Positions 11,460 to 22,328 of a stretch of DNA of 64,000 nucleotides are shown piece by piece. Made by a program: the position numbers and the translations under genes. A model generated the notes under the pieces. The model saw only the letters and a list, made by a program, of their open reading frames with translations, ran no database searches and was not told the origin of the DNA. The DNA is from Drosophila persimilis. Taxonomy: Eukaryota; Arthropoda; Insecta; Diptera; Drosophilidae. How positions within the stretch are numbered: the stretch's first letter is position 1; each line of letters begins with the position of its first letter. The stretch covers positions 496,001 through 560,000 of the forward strand of contig NW_020825324.1 in assembly GCF_003286085.1 (NCBI RefSeq), in the 5' to 3' direction.

Positions 11460-14400
11460 TTTCATTTCATTTCATTTACATTTATTCGCTTCAGCCTCAA
11501 ATGGAGCAAACTTTTAGAAAGGGTATGTACAAAAAAAAAACAAGAGCCTCCAAAAATGGAGAGAATTCTTTTGACTAGAAATGGACTGCATTGCCCCCAC
11601 ACACATGCCTCTGCCACTTTCTCTCCCTGTGTGTGTGCCCCTCTCTACGTGCTGCTGGGTGTGTGTCGTACGTGCCTCGCTTGCCGCTTATTAGAAATCA
11701 AATCCCATAAAAGCCACACTGAGCCACAGAGCCAGCGCCAGTAAGAGGTGGGTCCTTTGGTTCCAGAGAGAGAGAGAGAGAGATGTGACATTTGGCTGTG
11801 GAGAGGGAGTATAAAGTAGAGACTAGTACCAGGACCAGGACCAGGACCAGGACCAGCATGCAATAACGTTTAACGGGCACTGGGAAACTCCCAAACCAGT
11901 GAAAAATACATTAAATAGCCCGAAAATACTGCATTCCTTCATATTTTTGAGAATTTTTAAAATAAACAATAGGTCCTGACGCGTATTAATATATCTGAAA
12001 GCGTCTCAAAGGTGCAGATACAAATTTTAACATTTTTCATGGTGAAATAAGAGCTGGCTCTTCATAAACTTTTTTTCTACAATTCCCAAAATGCATTCCA
12101 CTGTCCCCATTGATGCAACAAAAGGTGGAGCTGTAAAAGGCCAGCAGAAAAGCAGAAATAGTTAGTCAGGCCGTTTATCTGCGGGCAGAAAACAAAACGA
12201 ATCTATACATATAAATATATTCAACTGAATTTTCGGTTGGATTACCATTATTTCTGGGACAAAGACTTCCTTTCGGTTGGGGATTGGGGATAATAAGCCT
12301 ATAGATCACGCCGAATAGTGTCCATAGCAGATGTTGTGTATATGGCATCTTATGTTCTTAAAAAAAGAGAGCAAACATATTAGAGTCAGGACCCTGTAGA
12401 ATATTGATAAATGTGAGAAAAGATTCCCTCTTAAGGTGTATTACAAAATTGTTGGTTGTGCCTCAATTTTTAAAGTATCTCAAGCTCTAAAAAAAGAGCC
12501 CTGACATAAACGATTCTCAATAATATCTCTAAAGTAAGGGTAAGAATGTTTCTTTTTTTCTAATTGGATTAATATAAGCATGAAAATCATTTGCACTTAG
12601 GTTTGTATGGCACGTTTTTATATAAAATTGATGAAGATATGTATGTACATCCTTCCATTCGTTACTTCCATAATGATTTTAGTATTTTCCAGTATTTTCT
12701 GAGATTTATCAACTGGGTTATCAACTGGGTAACAATTCCTAAAAATCAATAGTTTCTTCATTGCCATTATCCATTAGAGTATTTTTTCTGTATTTTTGTT
12801 ATATCCAAAAGTATTTTTGCGGTTTTAAAATTATTTTTTTTTGTATATTTCTGTTGTAATCTTCGGAATTTTCGTTGTATTTTTTAGTTTTTCCAATATA
12901 GTTTGATTTCTCGACTTCGAAACGCTTTGTAAATCGGAAATATTATGTGTGTGTTTCCCGTCCGAAAACTGTGGCATGATACGCAACCACAAAAAAGAAA
13001 GAACAATGCTGACGCTGCACAGAGTTGTTGCCACTTAATACCGAAACCGACGCACACCGTGGTACGGATGGGGGTGATGTTCGGGGCAAGGGGACAAAAC
13101 TGACAGACAATCCGCACTCAGCATGTTGACTACAGGACCCCTACAACCCCCGCCAGGCGGACCTACATACGTACGTACCGAATAGGGAGCAGATCCTCTC
13201 TCTTTCAACCGCCTGGAGCCTCCCAATGGAGTTGCCTTTCACCCCCCGCTCCTGTATTCCTTTGATGGCCCCCTCTCTACTGCTGCCCTGCTCTGTGGCC
13301 CCCATTTATGCCTCCCATTCTCTGTGGCTCCGTTTCTACCTCCTGGCTGCCAGTCGTCCATCGGCCTTCGTTTTCTGTGTCTGTGAATCCCACAAATCCC
13401 CAATGCCCCCAATGCCCGCCCGCCCCCGGCGGCCCCTCGGCTGCCGCTCTGCTGCCTGTGCGGCAAGAGGCAGCAGCAGAACGAGAGACGACAGTTGCCA
13501 TTGCCTTTGGTCTCTGCTTGATATTTTGTCATTTGTGTCACGTTCGCCATTCATGATGATTCCTCGTTTGCGTTTTGTTCGGTTTCATTCGCTTCGTGTC
13601 TCTGCCTCTGCCTCTGCCTCTCCCTCTCCCTCTCCTTTGCTCTTTCGGTCTTTGTGTGCTCCTCTCGCTTGCACACGCTCAGAGGTCCGGGTCCGGGTCC
13701 GGGTCTGGGTCCGGGTCCAGGTCCTTCTGTCTTCTTTCATCTCACTCTCACAGTATCTGTGTGGCATTTTGTGCGCCATTTTGCCGTTTTTATTTATGGA
13801 ATGCAGCCACTCCAGCGTCCTGCCCGGTCCCCCCTTTGTGTCCAGTGTGTCCTGTTTCCCTCTGTGCGGTACGTGTGTTATCCTTTGGCGCTCATCCATT
13901 CCTAGAGCGCCATTCCGCCTGCCACAATAATTCCCACGTACTCGCCCCACAACTCTCCCCGCCGTTGCATCCACTTCTTTCTCTCTGTATTTTTCCTGAA
14001 GCATAAATTTCAAGCATTTTTCTGTTTGCCAAAAGACCGAGAAGCAGTGGAGACCAAGAGGGGTAGGCAGGGATTTGGATAAGCTCAGATAACGTCCGGC
14101 AATTTTCTATAACATGCCAAGTGGTGAGGGGTTCGATCAATGAGTTCTAGCAGAACCAATATCTATCTAACACTGTTCAAAAGAAAAGTATCAAAATTCA
14201 TTACAATTCGTATGATTCACAACAGAAGTGGGAGACCATTTTCGTCATGGAAGAACTTTTCGGACATCTCTCGCTCTTGCCATTTTCCATTGCCATAGTT
14301 TTGCTCTGTTTTCGCAGATTTTCCTTTATTTTTCAAGAGGTACTTGTGGGCTCTACTCGATTCGTGCTTCGGTATCCAGCTCCTGGTGCGACTCCGAGGA

Positions 14401-17080
14401 TGTTGTCAAGTTTTTTGGAAGGGATTTGCATTGGGACAGCCGAAATTTATGAAACAAAAAACCCGAACGGCAGGCACAGTGGCGTAAGGATGAAAGGACG
14501 AAATATTTGACAAAATATTTCAGTTATTTACATTCTGTTTTTCTCTCTTTAGACAACTTTTAGGCTAACAAGCAGACAAAAACCAGCAGCAAAACATAAA
14601 TCTTGGCCACATTTATGCTCTCCGGCTGTAACACCTTCCATTCCACTATTCAGACGGGGCTCCACCGTCTCTGTGCCCCCCTTAGCCCTGTTACGGTGTT
14701 GTTTTAGCCCCATTTGCTGTTGGTATGTTGGTCGGGAGTCCGGGAGTCCGTCCCCAGCGTAAAACCCAATGAAACTTTATGCATATTAAACTTTTTACAT
14801 TATTTTTTGTGTTGGTCAGAAAAGTTGAAAACAACCGACAAAACAAAACAACGAAGAAAATTTTGCAAAAAATGAATTGAAATAAAACGAAAATTATGTG
14901 AAATTCGGACACAACTTTTTCGTAACTCTGTATGTGAAAATAAACGTGGAATATGACCATACTCGTACATTGTGTGGAAACAAATCAATTGGGATTTCAG
15001 AGGGATTATCGATAGAAGGTGCCACCGCTGGACATTGTTTTCGTGGTATAAAAAAGTTACAAGCTTAGCGCCTCTTCTTCTTTACGCACCCTTTGCTGCT
15101 AAGCCACGCTGTAAAAGAGGCTTCCTTTGCTCCTGGAAAGTATTTCAAATTATTAATCGAAATAAACATATGTACACACATCCCTAAAGACCAGAAGTAA
15201 GCGGTTTGCCGTCGTCAAGAGGGGAATTTTATGGAATATTTAAGCAGAAGATAGATCTAGTAATGCGATGTGTGTGTATGTGTATCCGGAGATGCAAAGA
15301 GATACAAAGTAGGAGGACCTTTTGGGAAAATCATTTACCACATTTCATATTTTCATTTAAAATCTGGATGGAACCACAAATCACGAGGCAGTGGCAGTGG
15401 CAGAGCACCGGCAGGGATGCAGGAGGCATGTTCGCAGTTTAATTTCAACAAAGCAGATGCAAAACCAAAAGATACAACGATACAGATACACATACATATG
15501 AGCAGAAGGAGGAGGAGGAGGTGGCGTTGCGGCTGAAGGTCGAGGCGGAGGCGGAGGAGCAACAGCAGCAGTTTGCGAATGTAAATGATATGAAAGATGA
15601 GAAAGATACTCAAGACAGCTACTCGAAACCAGAAATGCATATATTCTCTTATGTAAACCTCGTACATAGCACAAAAGATACAACAAGATACAAGTGCATT
15701 TTGGTATCTTTTGGGTATGCATGTGCATGTGTCATGTCATAACTATCTTAAATGTCCAGAAACAACAGTTCCGGCACACAATCCCAAAGCTCTGAAACTT
15801 TTTCAGATACTATTTTCTCTTGCGGTTGCAACGCAAATCAGGGGCAAAAAAAATCTAACTGGAAAAACGGAAAATCATACGAAAACCAATCATGAATCTC
15901 GACTAAAAGATACCTTGGGAAATATCTAAGGAATTAAAGGATAATATATCACCGATTCATATGATTTCTGGTTTTGAAGTTCTTTGGAGTTGTTGCTGGA
16001 GTTCTTATGCTTTGAAAACTCCGCAAATGTTTATAAGGAATCAAAGGACACTGTTTCGAATTTTCATTAGATTCCCCATGATTTTTGGTAAATCGATAGA
16101 TAATGCTGTCATATATATTGTCACAAAAAAAGAGTTGCTTAGCTTTGAAATTGTGGCCACTAACACAGAATGCATCCTCCCTGTGTGCTCTATAAAATAG
16201 GGTCTGAAAAGGGAACAGTGACATGGTAAAGGGGAGGGCGGTGGGGGGGGTCTTCACATGCATGTCACAAAGAGACAACGAGAAAAACTTGAAACTTGCT
16301 TCTGACATTCCGTGAAGTTGACAACATGTCAGAAATAGAAAAGATATCCCTGAAAGATTGGATTGGATGGTTGGCAGAGGAGGGGCAAGGGTAGGAGGTT
16401 GGCGATAGACAGAAGAAAGAAGAAACGTTGGCAAAAACCAAGTGACAAAACATTCATGTTGCCAAAGCAAACAAGCAACAGAAAAGAGAAGAGAAGAATG
16501 AGGGGAAAATAACGGGTACAAGCAGGCAGAAGAAGGGGCTGCACAGAGGGTGAGAGAGTGCACGAAACGGTAGCGTTGTAGAGGGCTTCTGCATTGGGGG
16601 TGGCCTCCATTTTTTTGGTTAAATCAGAAATCGCATAATATTTGAATAAATGTAAAGGAAAAAATTAGTTTTCCCACCAGAAAGTAGGGGGGACTACTAA
16701 GTGAGAGAGAGAGAAAGAGAGGTAGAAGGGCCCCAAGAGCTCTTTCTCTCTCGTGTAGCCCCCTTAAACGGGAAAACAAACAAATAAGAAAAGGAAATCA
16801 CGAAAAATTTCTTTCAACAATGCAATGGGGAAAAAGTTTTTCTAGATGGTAGAGCAGGGTATCATTATGGGTATGTGCATAAGTGCACATGTTATAGGTA
16901 GGGACTGGGAAGGATGAAAAGGTAATCTAAAAGAGGGGCTGAAAATGAGGAATATACCAAAAAGGCATGAATAATGCCAGCACGTCATGCAGCACTGCCC
17001 CTCGGTCTAGGAATCGCAGGGGATAGGGAATGGAAAACACTTGTAAAACTACAGTCCACTTAAATCGTTTGAAAACTGAA
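11460..17080. other. Noncoding stretch
   Basis: Holds GA and CCAGGA runs (11766-11857), CTGCCT/CCCTCT runs (13604-13636), a GGGTCC run (13685-13722), a GTATTTT stretch (12680-12830), AGATAC-type repeats (15460-15720) and one reverse copy of the dispersed 28-bp motif (16980-17007). No gene recognised. Confidence 0.7.
16980..17007 (-). repeat. Dispersed 28-bp motif, copy A
   Basis: On the minus strand reads GACCGAGGGGCAGTGCTGCA followed by TGACGTGC. One of five copies. Confidence 0.7.
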
Positions 17081-17089
17081 GGTAATCAG

Positions 17090-17126
17090 TATCGATATCG
17101 ATTTTTCTATCGGTTTTCCAGTCGAT
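17090..17126. promoter_or_regulatory. TATCGATATCGAT cluster (DRE/BEAF-like)
   Basis: TATCGATA at 17090-17097 is a perfect DRE and overlaps a second TATCGAT at 17096; TATCGG at 17108 and TCGATTA at 17122 follow. Such clusters bind DREF and BEAF-32 and mark housekeeping promoters or boundaries. It lies 1.4 kb upstream of the 87-codon gene. Confidence 0.35.
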
Positions 17127-18383
17127 TAATTGTTGATTCTTTCTTTCTTTCAAAAGTCTTCTCTTAAGACCCATTTTTCCTCTCATTCTACCCTCTTGAT
17201 ACAACGTATTTCCCCGCCTGACACCCTGTACTCCCTCCAACCTGCTGTGTGTGCACTTTCTACACACAGACACACACTGCTTGCAAAAAGTATTCTCCCA
17301 GCAGCAACAAACAAGCAAAAGTGACACCGAAACACAGCAGAGATTTCTGTGCTGTGCTTTGGCTTCGTGCCACTCCTCCTCAACCCCCGTGTTGTTGTTG
17401 CATGCAGCAGTTGTTTTTGTTGTTAGTGTTGCATGCAGCACCACCGCCCGCATTAAGGCGTGGCCGCCCAGCGAGCATCGACCGCCCACATGGCGGCATA
17501 GCATTTTTTTTCCTTTCGTTGTTTTCTTGGGTTTTTTCCCCTTTTTTTTTGTTTTCATTGGTTGTAGTGGTAAGAGGAGGTGGGGATATGGGGGTTTTGC
17601 TAACGCGTGTGTTTGCATATCAGAGCCCTGCGATCGACCCCACTTCCCACATCTCTCTCTTCCTCTGTCTCTTGTGCCCCTCCTTGTGGCATGTTGGCGA
17701 CGTCCGTTTGCTGTTTGTTCAGTTCGTGACTGGTCGCAAGGGGGGGTCCATCGCCATCGCCTCCCCCTCCCCTTCAGGACTGTACATGGGGCGGGGTGTA
17801 GTGTAGTAGGGGGCTGGGGGGTGTCTGTACAACCACTTGACTCCCAAGGACTCCCGAATATCCTTTGTTTTGGTGGAAGGAGGCCATACAGCTCCCTACC
17901 ACATCCCCACATCTGAAACCTCCATAGTGCCTGCCAAAAGTTTATGGCGCGTCGCAAACTCGTCGCGCTTTTCTCTTTGTGTTTGTTTTTGTTGCTATTG
18001 TGGCCATCGAAGCCCCAACCCCTAACAACACCTTTGCACCCCATCTCGCCGCTCCCAAATACTGAGACAGTGGGCGTGGCACTTTCCCCCACTTGTGTGT
18101 CTGCAAATACCCTGTCGAAGAAGGGTATTGCGGGGTTTCGTTGACATAGAAGATATAGAAAACGAACCCCGATCATCTTAAATTTATCTTAAATGATATG
18201 GCTACCATTCTGTTTTGTTTTTGGAATATATCTTTTGTCGAAAGCACCATTCCTGTAATGACATTCTAATGACAATTGAAATTTGTTTCTCACATTCCCA
18301 CAGCATACTTTTGACTCGCTACAACAAATTCCCCCGTAAATACTAGTCCTGGAAAAATACGCAACATCAAAGTCAATGTAAAA

Positions 18384-18410
18384 TCAGTCATTATATTCAA
18401 AATTCAGTCA
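18384..18410 (+). promoter_or_regulatory. Two initiator-like TCAGTCA sites upstream of the small gene
   Basis: TCAGTCA occurs at 18384 and again at 18404; both match the Drosophila initiator TCAKTY. They lie 153-180 bp before the 87-codon ORF. No TATA box or clear DPE accompanies them (AGGAGT at +28 of the second is a 4/6 match). Confidence 0.3.
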
Positions 18411-18562
18411 CATTGATACGCTAGATACGAGCAGGAGTCTGGAAAATATTATTAAGTACTTATCCACGAAATATTTCAGCGGTGCGTATTGGAATTTCAC
18501 TGGCAATGCATAACCCCTACATGTAGATATTGATCCATCAATAGCAGAAAAACAAACTCAAG

Positions 18563-18826
18563 ATGAAGCCATCCCCTTTCCTAACGCGCATTCGTCAGAT
18601 CTGGATCATGACCGGATGGTTGCGTCACGAGGCGGCGTCCGCCGGTTGCATGATGGTGGTGCGTCGCCAGGAGGAACAGTCGTCGGAGCACAAGGCGGCG
18701 GCAATGGCTGCGGATGCGGCTGCCGCTGAGGCGCTTGAGGCCCAAGTGAGTGTCGATACCGAGGGAAAGCTGCGCATAGTGGGCATTCTTGACGACTACA
18801 TAGTGCCCTTCGAGTGCGGTTTCTGA
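18563..18826 (+). CDS. Unrecognised 87-residue protein, single exon
   Basis: ATG at 18563 has a good fly context (CAAG before ATG); the stop TGA is at 18824-18826. Codons are rich in G/C third positions (GAG, GCG, CTG, GTG, AAG), unlike the A/T-rich flanks, which argues for selection as protein. Residues 1-22 carry K2, R9, R11 and R21 with no acidic residue and contain the hydrophobic run I-W-I-M-T-G-W-L; this could be a mitochondrial targeting or membrane-associated segment. Residues 36-44 are polar, 45-60 are Ala/Glu-rich and probably helical, and the end (68-87) reads G-K-L-R-I-V-G-I-L-D-D-Y-I-V-P-F-E-C-G-F. No zinc, signal-peptidase or known domain pattern is visible. AATAAA lies 165 bp after the stop. 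It is 3.5 kb upstream of Lim1 on the same strand. I do not recognise the family; it may have an upstream exon. Confidence 0.65.
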   Translation: MKPSPFLTRIRQIWIMTGWLRHEAASAGCMMVVRRQEEQSSEHKAAAMAADAAAAEALEAQVSVDTEGKLRIVGILDDYIVPFECGF

Positions 18827-18990
18827 TCTGACTGTACTTTTTCTTGCATTTGGTGTCAATTATTATTTATTCCCCTTTTGATGGTGTGCACACACCGCTC
18901 AGAAACTGGTTCTACCAGGCAATTCGATTGCCTTTCGATATCAATGACCGCACATCATTAAAACCCGATAACCAGTATCACAACCGAGCC

Positions 18991-18996
18991 AATAAA
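18991..18996 (+). terminator. Polyadenylation signal of the small gene
   Basis: AATAAA 165 bp after the stop codon, with A/T-rich DNA following. Distance and orientation suit a short 3' UTR. Confidence 0.5.
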
Positions 18997-19975
18997 AATT
19001 AAATGTTGATGAAAGTTGATGAAAATTGTTGACAAATTAAATGTTATTAAAGAAAGTTTTAAAATTCAAACATTTTGACATTTTGTGGGTTTTTATATCT
19101 CGTTTTGTATTGAGAATATCCTGGAGGACGTCCTCGTGTATCACTTAGTCAAGGATTAGTGGTGGATCTCTAACGATAGTGCTGGTGAACGGTAACGGAC
19201 CTGACTAGTATTTCCAAACTTCTGTTTTCTGAAGAATTATTCCAATTTGACGTGACGATAGGCTCTTCATGATGTGTGATACATTGTGCTGATGCTGAAG
19301 TGCTGATTAAGACCTCTAAAAATTAGTTTTTCCTAAAAGCTTTGAAGAATTATCATTAGTTTACCCACAATTTTGGCAATTTTTGTGGTAAACACCCTTT
19401 CAGAAGAGGATCCATCACTTGGTCAATAGTTCCGTTGCTTGGTTGATGAAACTTCTTAAGATTTACACTATTAAAATGTGTATATTTCCATTGAAAGAGT
19501 AAAGAGTTTTCGGACCCCCTTCTGCGATGATTTCGGTGAACTTTGCACTTTGCACACTCCAGAAAGTCAACCCCCCGAAAACCCCTTGGAATAATGAAGC
19601 CCAAAAAATTGCATCCTCATAAAAGTTTGTTTCACAAAAATAAAAAGTTTCCTTCAAAATGTTTGCCACCTCTGTGTCTCTCGCTCTCTCACACTGACTC
19701 TGTTTGAATTTGGGGCAAACTGTTTTCAAGGCCACAGGGCTACACCCTTCCTCCCACGTAGCCCCGTGCGCCACCACCCCACAGAATGGCGTAGATCAAC
19801 TGATTTCGATAGCCTTTCGATAACAAACATAGACAGCACGTGTCACAGGGGCGTAGTGGGACACGAGGGGGAGGCAGCGGCAGAGACAGTGACAAGTGAA
19901 ACGTCAGACAAATGAGAGGGCCCTCCCCCACACAGCCACACAGAACGACAGACAGGAGGAGAGACAGTGCCGTAG

Positions 19976-19978
<3 letters not shown>

Positions 19979-20011
<33 letters not shown>
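19979..20011. repeat. (GT)n microsatellite
   Basis: Sixteen uninterrupted GT units. Confidence 0.95.
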
Positions 20012-20015
<4 letters not shown>

Positions 20016-20909
20016 GGGGGAGGGGGGCCACAAGCACTTCACAGCTTAACACCCTAATGTGCAATACTTTTGGACCCCACCCCCCCGCCATCCACCGATA
20101 CAACCCCCTCAGCCCCTCCAAAGCACACCCTTGTCGGCAGAAGATGCTGCCAGCGAGAGAGAGCGTGAGAGAGACAGAAGTCGAAAGCATTGAGAGGGCG
20201 CCACCCACTGCCCACACTCTGTCTCTCGCGCTATCTATCTCTCTCTCTCTCTCTCAGCTGCTCACTCCTTCTGTTTTGTTCGCCTTCTTTCTTTCTTTCC
20301 TTTCGTTCCTTCGTTCATTTTTATTGCGCTTGATCTTTGGCTTATTACCATGTCCCGTTTGAATGCGAAATGCGAACGACGCAGCCGGCATACAAAATGC
20401 ACACATAAAAGCAGAGCAGTAGGCAGCAGCACCAGCAGCAGCAGCAGCAGCAGAGGCCGTAACAGAGCAGAGGCTCAAAATCGCCAAAGGGGCGTGCGTC
20501 CCTCGCAGCCGTGTCGACGCTCTGCCAACGACGCTGCTAACGACAAGTGGCCCCAGCAACAATTGCAGGCTGTCAGCAGAGGCTGGGCAGCATCAGCAGT
20601 GGCGGGCAGCAAAAGTTTTTCTAAAGATAACAACACCAAAAAAAAAGAAAACTTTTTTTTGCGACCAACAGTTGACAGTCGAAAAGCATTTGACATTTTA
20701 CCTTGAGAGAGTGTGAGAGAGAGGGGTGAAGGGAGCGAGAGAGAGCCGAGAGCGAGATAGAAACTGTAACAAAAACAACATAAACAAAAAAAAGAAAAAC
20801 AGAAAACACACAGAAAAAGCAAAAGCAAAAAGCGGACAAATGTCACTTTGAAAAATGCCATTGGTTCCTCCTGCCAGAGCCCGACCCCCGAAGTAAAAAA
20901 GTTCTCTAC

Positions 20910-20910
<1 letters not shown>

Positions 20911-20945
<35 letters not shown>

Positions 20946-20946
20946 T
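20911..20946. repeat. (GCC)n trinucleotide run
   Basis: GTCGTC followed by about ten GCC units, upstream of the Lim1 leader. Not in a credible reading frame. Confidence 0.9.
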
Positions 20947-21270
20947 GCGCATCGTCTCGTCGATGCGACCGAAAAACCAGTTGCTTAGCAACGCCCCCTC
21001 TAACCGCAGCCCAAAGTCAACTGCGACTGCGACAAATGTCAGCAACTGCTCTTCTGACTCCATTGCTATTTCGTGTAGGCAGCGGCATTGAGTGGCAGCA
21101 GCAGCGCCAGAGCACGGCAGAGCAGAGCAGCGCAGCAGAGCGCGCTGTCAGCAGATGGCAGCAGACAGGCGGCACCAGCTAGTTGTCCCACTCTGGCGCG
21201 AGTGTTTGCCTTGGAGAGCGAGAGCGCGCGTGTGATTGCGCGCATGCGATCTCACTCTTCGGTTGGACTG

Positions 21271-21305
21271 CCATTCGTCGTTGCTTCGTCGCTCGTTTCG
21301 CTCGT
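21271..21305 (+). promoter_or_regulatory. Weak candidate initiator plus DPE for Lim1
   Basis: CCATTC at 21271 fits the loose initiator YYANWYY. Counting its A (21273) as +1, GCTCGT lies at +28 to +33 and matches the DPE consensus RGWYVT in five of six positions. There is no TATA box about 30 bp upstream. Other initiator-like sites exist nearby (GTCAGC at 21576), so this is only a candidate. Confidence 0.2.
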
Positions 21306-21699
21306 CCGATGCGAGGGCCGAGTCGGTCGTCTGAAGAGCCGACGACGACCTGCGTGCGTTTCGCCTGGCAGCAGCAGCAGCGCGTAGCACTGCTCTGCCT
21401 CTGCAGTGCCGTCGCCGTTTACAGTTTTTGTTTGGAGTTCGCGTGAAGCGCACGAACCGCCGCACATTGAAACGCAGCAGCAGCAGCAGCAGTTAGCAGC
21501 CGCCGCCGCAGCAGCCGCCACCAAAAAGCGAGAAACAGAGTCGCCAAGTCCGTTAGCTCCCAGAGATTTCTCGCGTCAGCTGTTTTCTGTTTTCGTCGCG
21601 ATCGGATCACCGTGTACCGTTTACCGTTGGTTCTTCTCTTCTTTTTTTTGATCGACGCGCCAGAGAGAATCCAAATAGTTTTTTTCAAGTGTGAAGCGA

Positions 21700-21714
21700 A
21701 TGAAAAAGGAATAA
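21700..21714 (+). other. Upstream ORF 1 in Lim1 leader
   Basis: ATG-AAA-AAG-GAA-TAA, four codons and a stop, in the presumed leader 572 bp before the Lim1 ATG. If transcribed it could slightly reduce initiation downstream. Real only if the leader includes this stretch. Confidence 0.35.
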
Positions 21715-21820
21715 AGAAAGGAAGGAGAAGGCCGAAGAAGTGTCAAGTGGATAACACCAACAACAACAAATACGAATACGAATACCAAAAGAGAGCAACA
21801 AAAAGAAATACAAAAAGTTA

Positions 21821-21850
21821 ATGAAACAAACAAAAAACAAAACAAAATAA
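21821..21850 (+). other. Upstream ORF 2 in Lim1 leader
   Basis: A nine-codon A-rich ORF ending in TAA at 21848. It is the last ATG before the Lim1 start, leaving 435 nt with no ATG, enough for ribosome re-initiation. Confidence 0.35.
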
Positions 21851-21942
21851 CGCAAAAGCAAAAAAGGCAATCGGCGGCCGCTAAATTTTTGTTTTTGTTT
21901 TTGTTTTTTGCCGCCGGCACCGCACAGCCCCTCCATACACGT

Positions 21943-21991
21943 GCTCTCTCTTGTTCTCTCTCTCTGTCTCTCTCTCTCTCTCTCTCGTTGC

Positions 21992-22023
<32 letters not shown>

Positions 22024-22029
22024 CGTGTA
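21943..22029. repeat. CT(GA)/GT microsatellite in Lim1 leader
   Basis: About 40 bp of CT repeats followed by about 40 bp of GT repeats, 260 bp before the Lim1 ATG. The CT strand offers many GAGAG sites for GAGA factor on the opposite strand. Confidence 0.9.
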
Positions 22030-22036
22030 CCGTTAA

Positions 22037-22285
22037 TCGTTGTCCGCGGAATATCGTTCCTCGCCGATAGAAAGGGGCCAAGCAGGAGGCTCCTCCCAAC
22101 CACCAGAAACACCCCCCACCACCACCAACACCACCTCATCCTCCTCCCACACGGACAAGATATTCAACAACAAAATTCTCACCGAAGCCTCCAAAGCGCC
22201 CCTCAGGGCTGTCGCGCTGGCGTCATTTCTGGGCGACGGTTTTGCCGCCCTCGGTAGTAGCCGAGCACCGCCGGTCAAGGATCTA
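22037..22285 (+). other. Lim1: In-phase open stretch upstream of the Lim1 ATG
   Basis: The Lim1 frame is free of stops from just after TAA at 22034 to the ATG at 22286 (83 codons). The translation begins Ser/Pro/Thr-rich (ETPPTTTNTTSSSS) and then becomes ordinary mixed sequence (KIFNNKILTEASKAPLRAVA). It has no ATG. It may be leader sequence that happens to be open, or an N-terminal extension from a CUG/UUG start or an alternative upstream exon. Confidence 0.3.
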
Positions 22286-22328
22286 ATGGCATTCGGTGCG
22301 GTACTACACACAAATCAGCACAGTATCG
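22286..22328 (+). CDS. Lim1: Lim1 coding exon 1 (residues 1-14 plus first base of codon 15)
   Basis: ATG at 22286 gives [14 protein letters not shown] and then one base G before a consensus donor GTAAGT at 22329. Exon 2 begins with GT, restoring a glycine codon and the LIM frame. No other ATG occurs between 21851 and 22286, so this is the first usable AUG after two tiny upstream ORFs. Its context is weak (C at -3, G at +4). The frame stays open for 82 codons upstream of this ATG without another ATG, so a longer N-terminus from a non-AUG start cannot be excluded. Vertebrate LHX1 starts almost directly at LIM1, so this short leader peptide is an insect extension. The exon is placed by phase and donor quality; cDNA would settle it. 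Confidence 0.8.

Larger units (their letters stand above)
18997..21059. other. Intergenic DNA between the small gene and the Lim1 leader
   Basis: From 18997 to 19660 it is A/T-rich with nothing recognisable. From 19680 it turns into GA/CT-, GT- and CAG-rich DNA (GT run 19979-20011, CT run 20236-20257, CAG run 20433-20453, GCC run 20911-20946), probably upstream regulatory DNA of Lim1. Confidence 0.6.
21060..22285 (+). other. Lim1: Probable Lim1 promoter and 5' leader region
   Basis: This stretch differs from its surroundings: it is GC-rich from 21090 to 21610, with CAG/GCAGCA runs and CGTCG-type repeats, then A-rich (21690-21870), then a CT/GT microsatellite (21943-22029), then a proline/threonine-like open stretch to the ATG. 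Such composition is typical of fly developmental-gene leaders. No TATA box is obvious. Two very short upstream ORFs sit at 21700 and 21821. The transcription start cannot be fixed from sequence alone; upstream noncoding exons are possible. Confidence 0.55.

Noticed and set aside
17049-18176. 375-codon minus-strand open frame
   Set aside because: The opposite strand is open in two frames over the same place, the composition is stop-poor, and the product is a patchwork of basic and Cys-rich segments with no recognisable domain.
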